The notes below the pieces were generated by a model that saw nothing but the letters and a program-made list of their open reading frames with translations, searched no databases and was not told where the DNA came from. DNA of 49,315 nucleotides from Pseudoxanthomonas mexicana. Its GTDB lineage: Bacteria > Pseudomonadota > Gammaproteobacteria > Xanthomonadales > Xanthomonadaceae. Positions within the stretch are counted from its first letter, which is position 1. Every line of letters begins with the position of its first letter. A program made the position numbers and the translations under genes. The stretch is taken from positions 1 through 49,315 of the forward strand of contig NZ_LSIF01000040.1 in the NCBI RefSeq assembly GCF_001556105.1. The letters are read 5' to 3'. Shown here one piece after another: positions 49,101-49,315 of this stretch.

Positions 49101-49265
49101 GCCGTGATCTATCGCGGGCTCGCTGCGGTGTCGGTCGGCGGCGTGGCGCTGAGCCTGCTCTTCACGGTGATCCTGGTGCCAGCGCTGCTGCGCCTGGCCG
49201 GCGAACGCACGCCCCGGCCCGCACAGGTCGCCACCGACGCATCCCTCCCCCACGCCGCTCCCTGA
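46173..49265 (+). CDS. RND-superfamily efflux permease, 1030 residues
   Basis: A twelve-span transporter of the AcrB/MexF-type fold. It has an N-terminal span (NPAAVAVVVAMVCAFGLLSL), the first periplasmic loop with FPDIERPQMSI, and spans 2-6 starting at about residue 335. The second half repeats this (from LVPQIDYLPPVKRAAVDAFFNFPPGMSP). Span 4 reads AVGMVMDAAVVVAEN: Asp403 of the proton relay is present, but the adjoining Asp of classical HAE1 pumps is Ala404. That suggests a divergent subfamily. Substrate is not deducible. The 163 bp between the REP element and the start show no gene. Confidence 0.92.
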   Translation: MKLTDASLRNPAAVAVVVAMVCAFGLLSLMKLPLQLFPDIERPQMSIETSWRAASPQEMESEIAEPIEAVMQGLPGLEEIASNVNAGNSFINLTFAVGSDMDAMLVEVLSRMNRLQPLPRDATPPVVQAGADNANNSLTFFFVQKLPGTSGDILDYRQLIEDRIVPRLTSVDGVAGVEINGGAQDELTITLDLERAAALGIQVPDVAAVAARATDVSGGVVEAGRREYVLRFAGRYSPDTMGELILAWREGRPVRLGDVAAVEVKRPEQRFFAYQNGNPAIGLRVLRENGANVLDTLDEVKRVVAEVRDEELKPLGLDIAQSFDASVFINRALGLLSGSLTAGVLLAIGCLWWFLRDVRATALIACAIPISLLATFIVLQLTGRSLNVISLAGLAFAVGMVMDAAVVVAENIVRLREDGLPAGRAALEGTRQVGGALVASTLTTVAVFLPVIFMDDVEGQLFADLALTISIAVGISLLVAVTVLPAAAGTWLRTRPDDVEQHRAWSRISDWAMRTTEGRQRQWAWVCALVLAPALLVVLLVPQIDYLPPVKRAAVDAFFNFPPGMSPERVNREIAPVLLERMRPYMDGRKGPQLSNWYLNLWPGGGTLGARVVDPDDIGELERIVRDEIVVGFPDTRAFASEGELFGSFGGSARAIAIHLQHGDGDALARAAEAGRKLLSDRFAGANVQAWPNADAGTPELRITPDDRRLAEVGWRRPELGTVVRALGDGQWLGEYFNGDRRLAIILRSNRGEDVERLAAAPLATPQGGVLSLADLAQVDTVLAPNQLRRIDRRRTVTLTVDPPATMSLEEALGIVNDEIVPSLRGTLPPDAAIRISGSADRLGEVVRSMGTNFALALVVLFMLMAAMFKSLRDSAFVMATLPMAVLGGVAGLRVLDLAAGQTLDLLSMIGFIMLLGMVINNTILLVAQAREAQAGGASLDAALRQALDQRLRPILIAALTGVLGALPMAINPGPGAVIYRGLAAVSVGGVALSLLFTVILVPALLRLAGERTPRPAQVATDASLPHAAP

Positions 49266-49286
49266 TCCCCCGCTCCGGAGAATTTC

Positions 49287-49315
49287 ATGCGCCCCCTGCC
49301 CAAACTGTTGCTCGC
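49287..49315 (+). CDS. Start of next gene, cut by window end
   Basis: An ATG at 49287, preceded by CGGAG (49275-49279), opens MRPLPKLLLA..., which looks like the beginning of a signal peptide or membrane anchor. It is 21 bp after the RND permease stop. A periplasmic adaptor for the pump is the obvious guess but cannot be tested from nine codons. Confidence 0.5.

Noticed and set aside
46881..49253. A 790-codon leftward ORF opposite the RND permease
   Set aside because: It is a His/Gln/Arg-rich shadow of a strongly recognisable transporter.

Overview
The window is about 49 kb of GC-rich chromosomal DNA, almost wholly coding. I read it as a member of the Xanthomonadaceae (gammaproteobacteria): it has a FimX-type twitching regulator, a PhaB-PhaR block, an sdhE-ygfX pair below sdhCDAB, a fused branched-chain keto-acid dehydrogenase E1, and REP-like palindromes built on GTGGGAGCGACGT. 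The genus (Pseudoxanthomonas, Xanthomonas, Lysobacter or similar) cannot be fixed from the sequence alone. Most genes are conserved housekeeping or envelope genes. No integrase, transposase or CRISPR array is visible.

Layout. 1-4.1 kb: the end of epmB, fimX, and convergent htpX. 4.2-7.6 kb: gluQRS, then a polyhydroxybutyrate block (phaB, phaR, a second phaB-like reductase) and a 56-residue membrane protein. 7.6-10.7 kb is the accessory-looking part. It holds an orphan contractile-tail tube-like protein, a strict 21-bp repeat array that may encode a heptapeptide-repeat protein, a VOC protein, a palindromic repeat, two unknown proteins, a small acidic protein and a secreted SRPBCC protein. 10.8-14.9 kb: a secreted protein with a CRIVDTR module, a periplasmic-type M48 peptidase and a SUMF1-like lipoprotein. 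15-16.2 kb: rnd and tRNA-Ala(CGC).

16.4-25.8 kb: a long leftward cluster for succinate dehydrogenase and its assembly (sdhAF4-like gene, sdhC, D, A, B, a MAPEG gene, sdhE, ygfX) running into lolC-lolD. The Fe-S maintenance gene ygfZ and a ubiquinone hydroxylase gene (probable ubiM) point the other way. Enzyme, flavinylation factors, Fe-S care and electron acceptor supply therefore sit together. 25.3-31.1 kb: an FMN reductase, the fused E1, GST, nucleotidyltransferase and GNAT genes in an overlapping run, and gcdH. 31.2-41.7 kb: two glycine-zipper proteins, tatD, tcdA, a tethered c-type cytochrome, a cold-shock protein, pldA, arsC, a sterol-desaturase-like enzyme, GST, GNAT and class I fumarase.

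41.8-49.3 kb: an ECF41 sigma factor and its usual carboxymuconolactone-decarboxylase partner, each preceded by TGTCACG-N16-CGTC, which suggests an autoregulated two-promoter circuit. These are followed by a TRIC-like channel, a LytS/LytTR-type two-component pair, a long REP hairpin, a large RND permease and the first codons of the next gene.

The most unusual signal is the array at 8193-8507. Every ATCGAT core is spaced by a multiple of 21 bp, and the plus strand is open in one frame as a [A/P]IDGxx[K/N/R] heptad repeat after a GGAGG-N8-GTG start. It lies directly upstream of the lone tail-tube-like gene.
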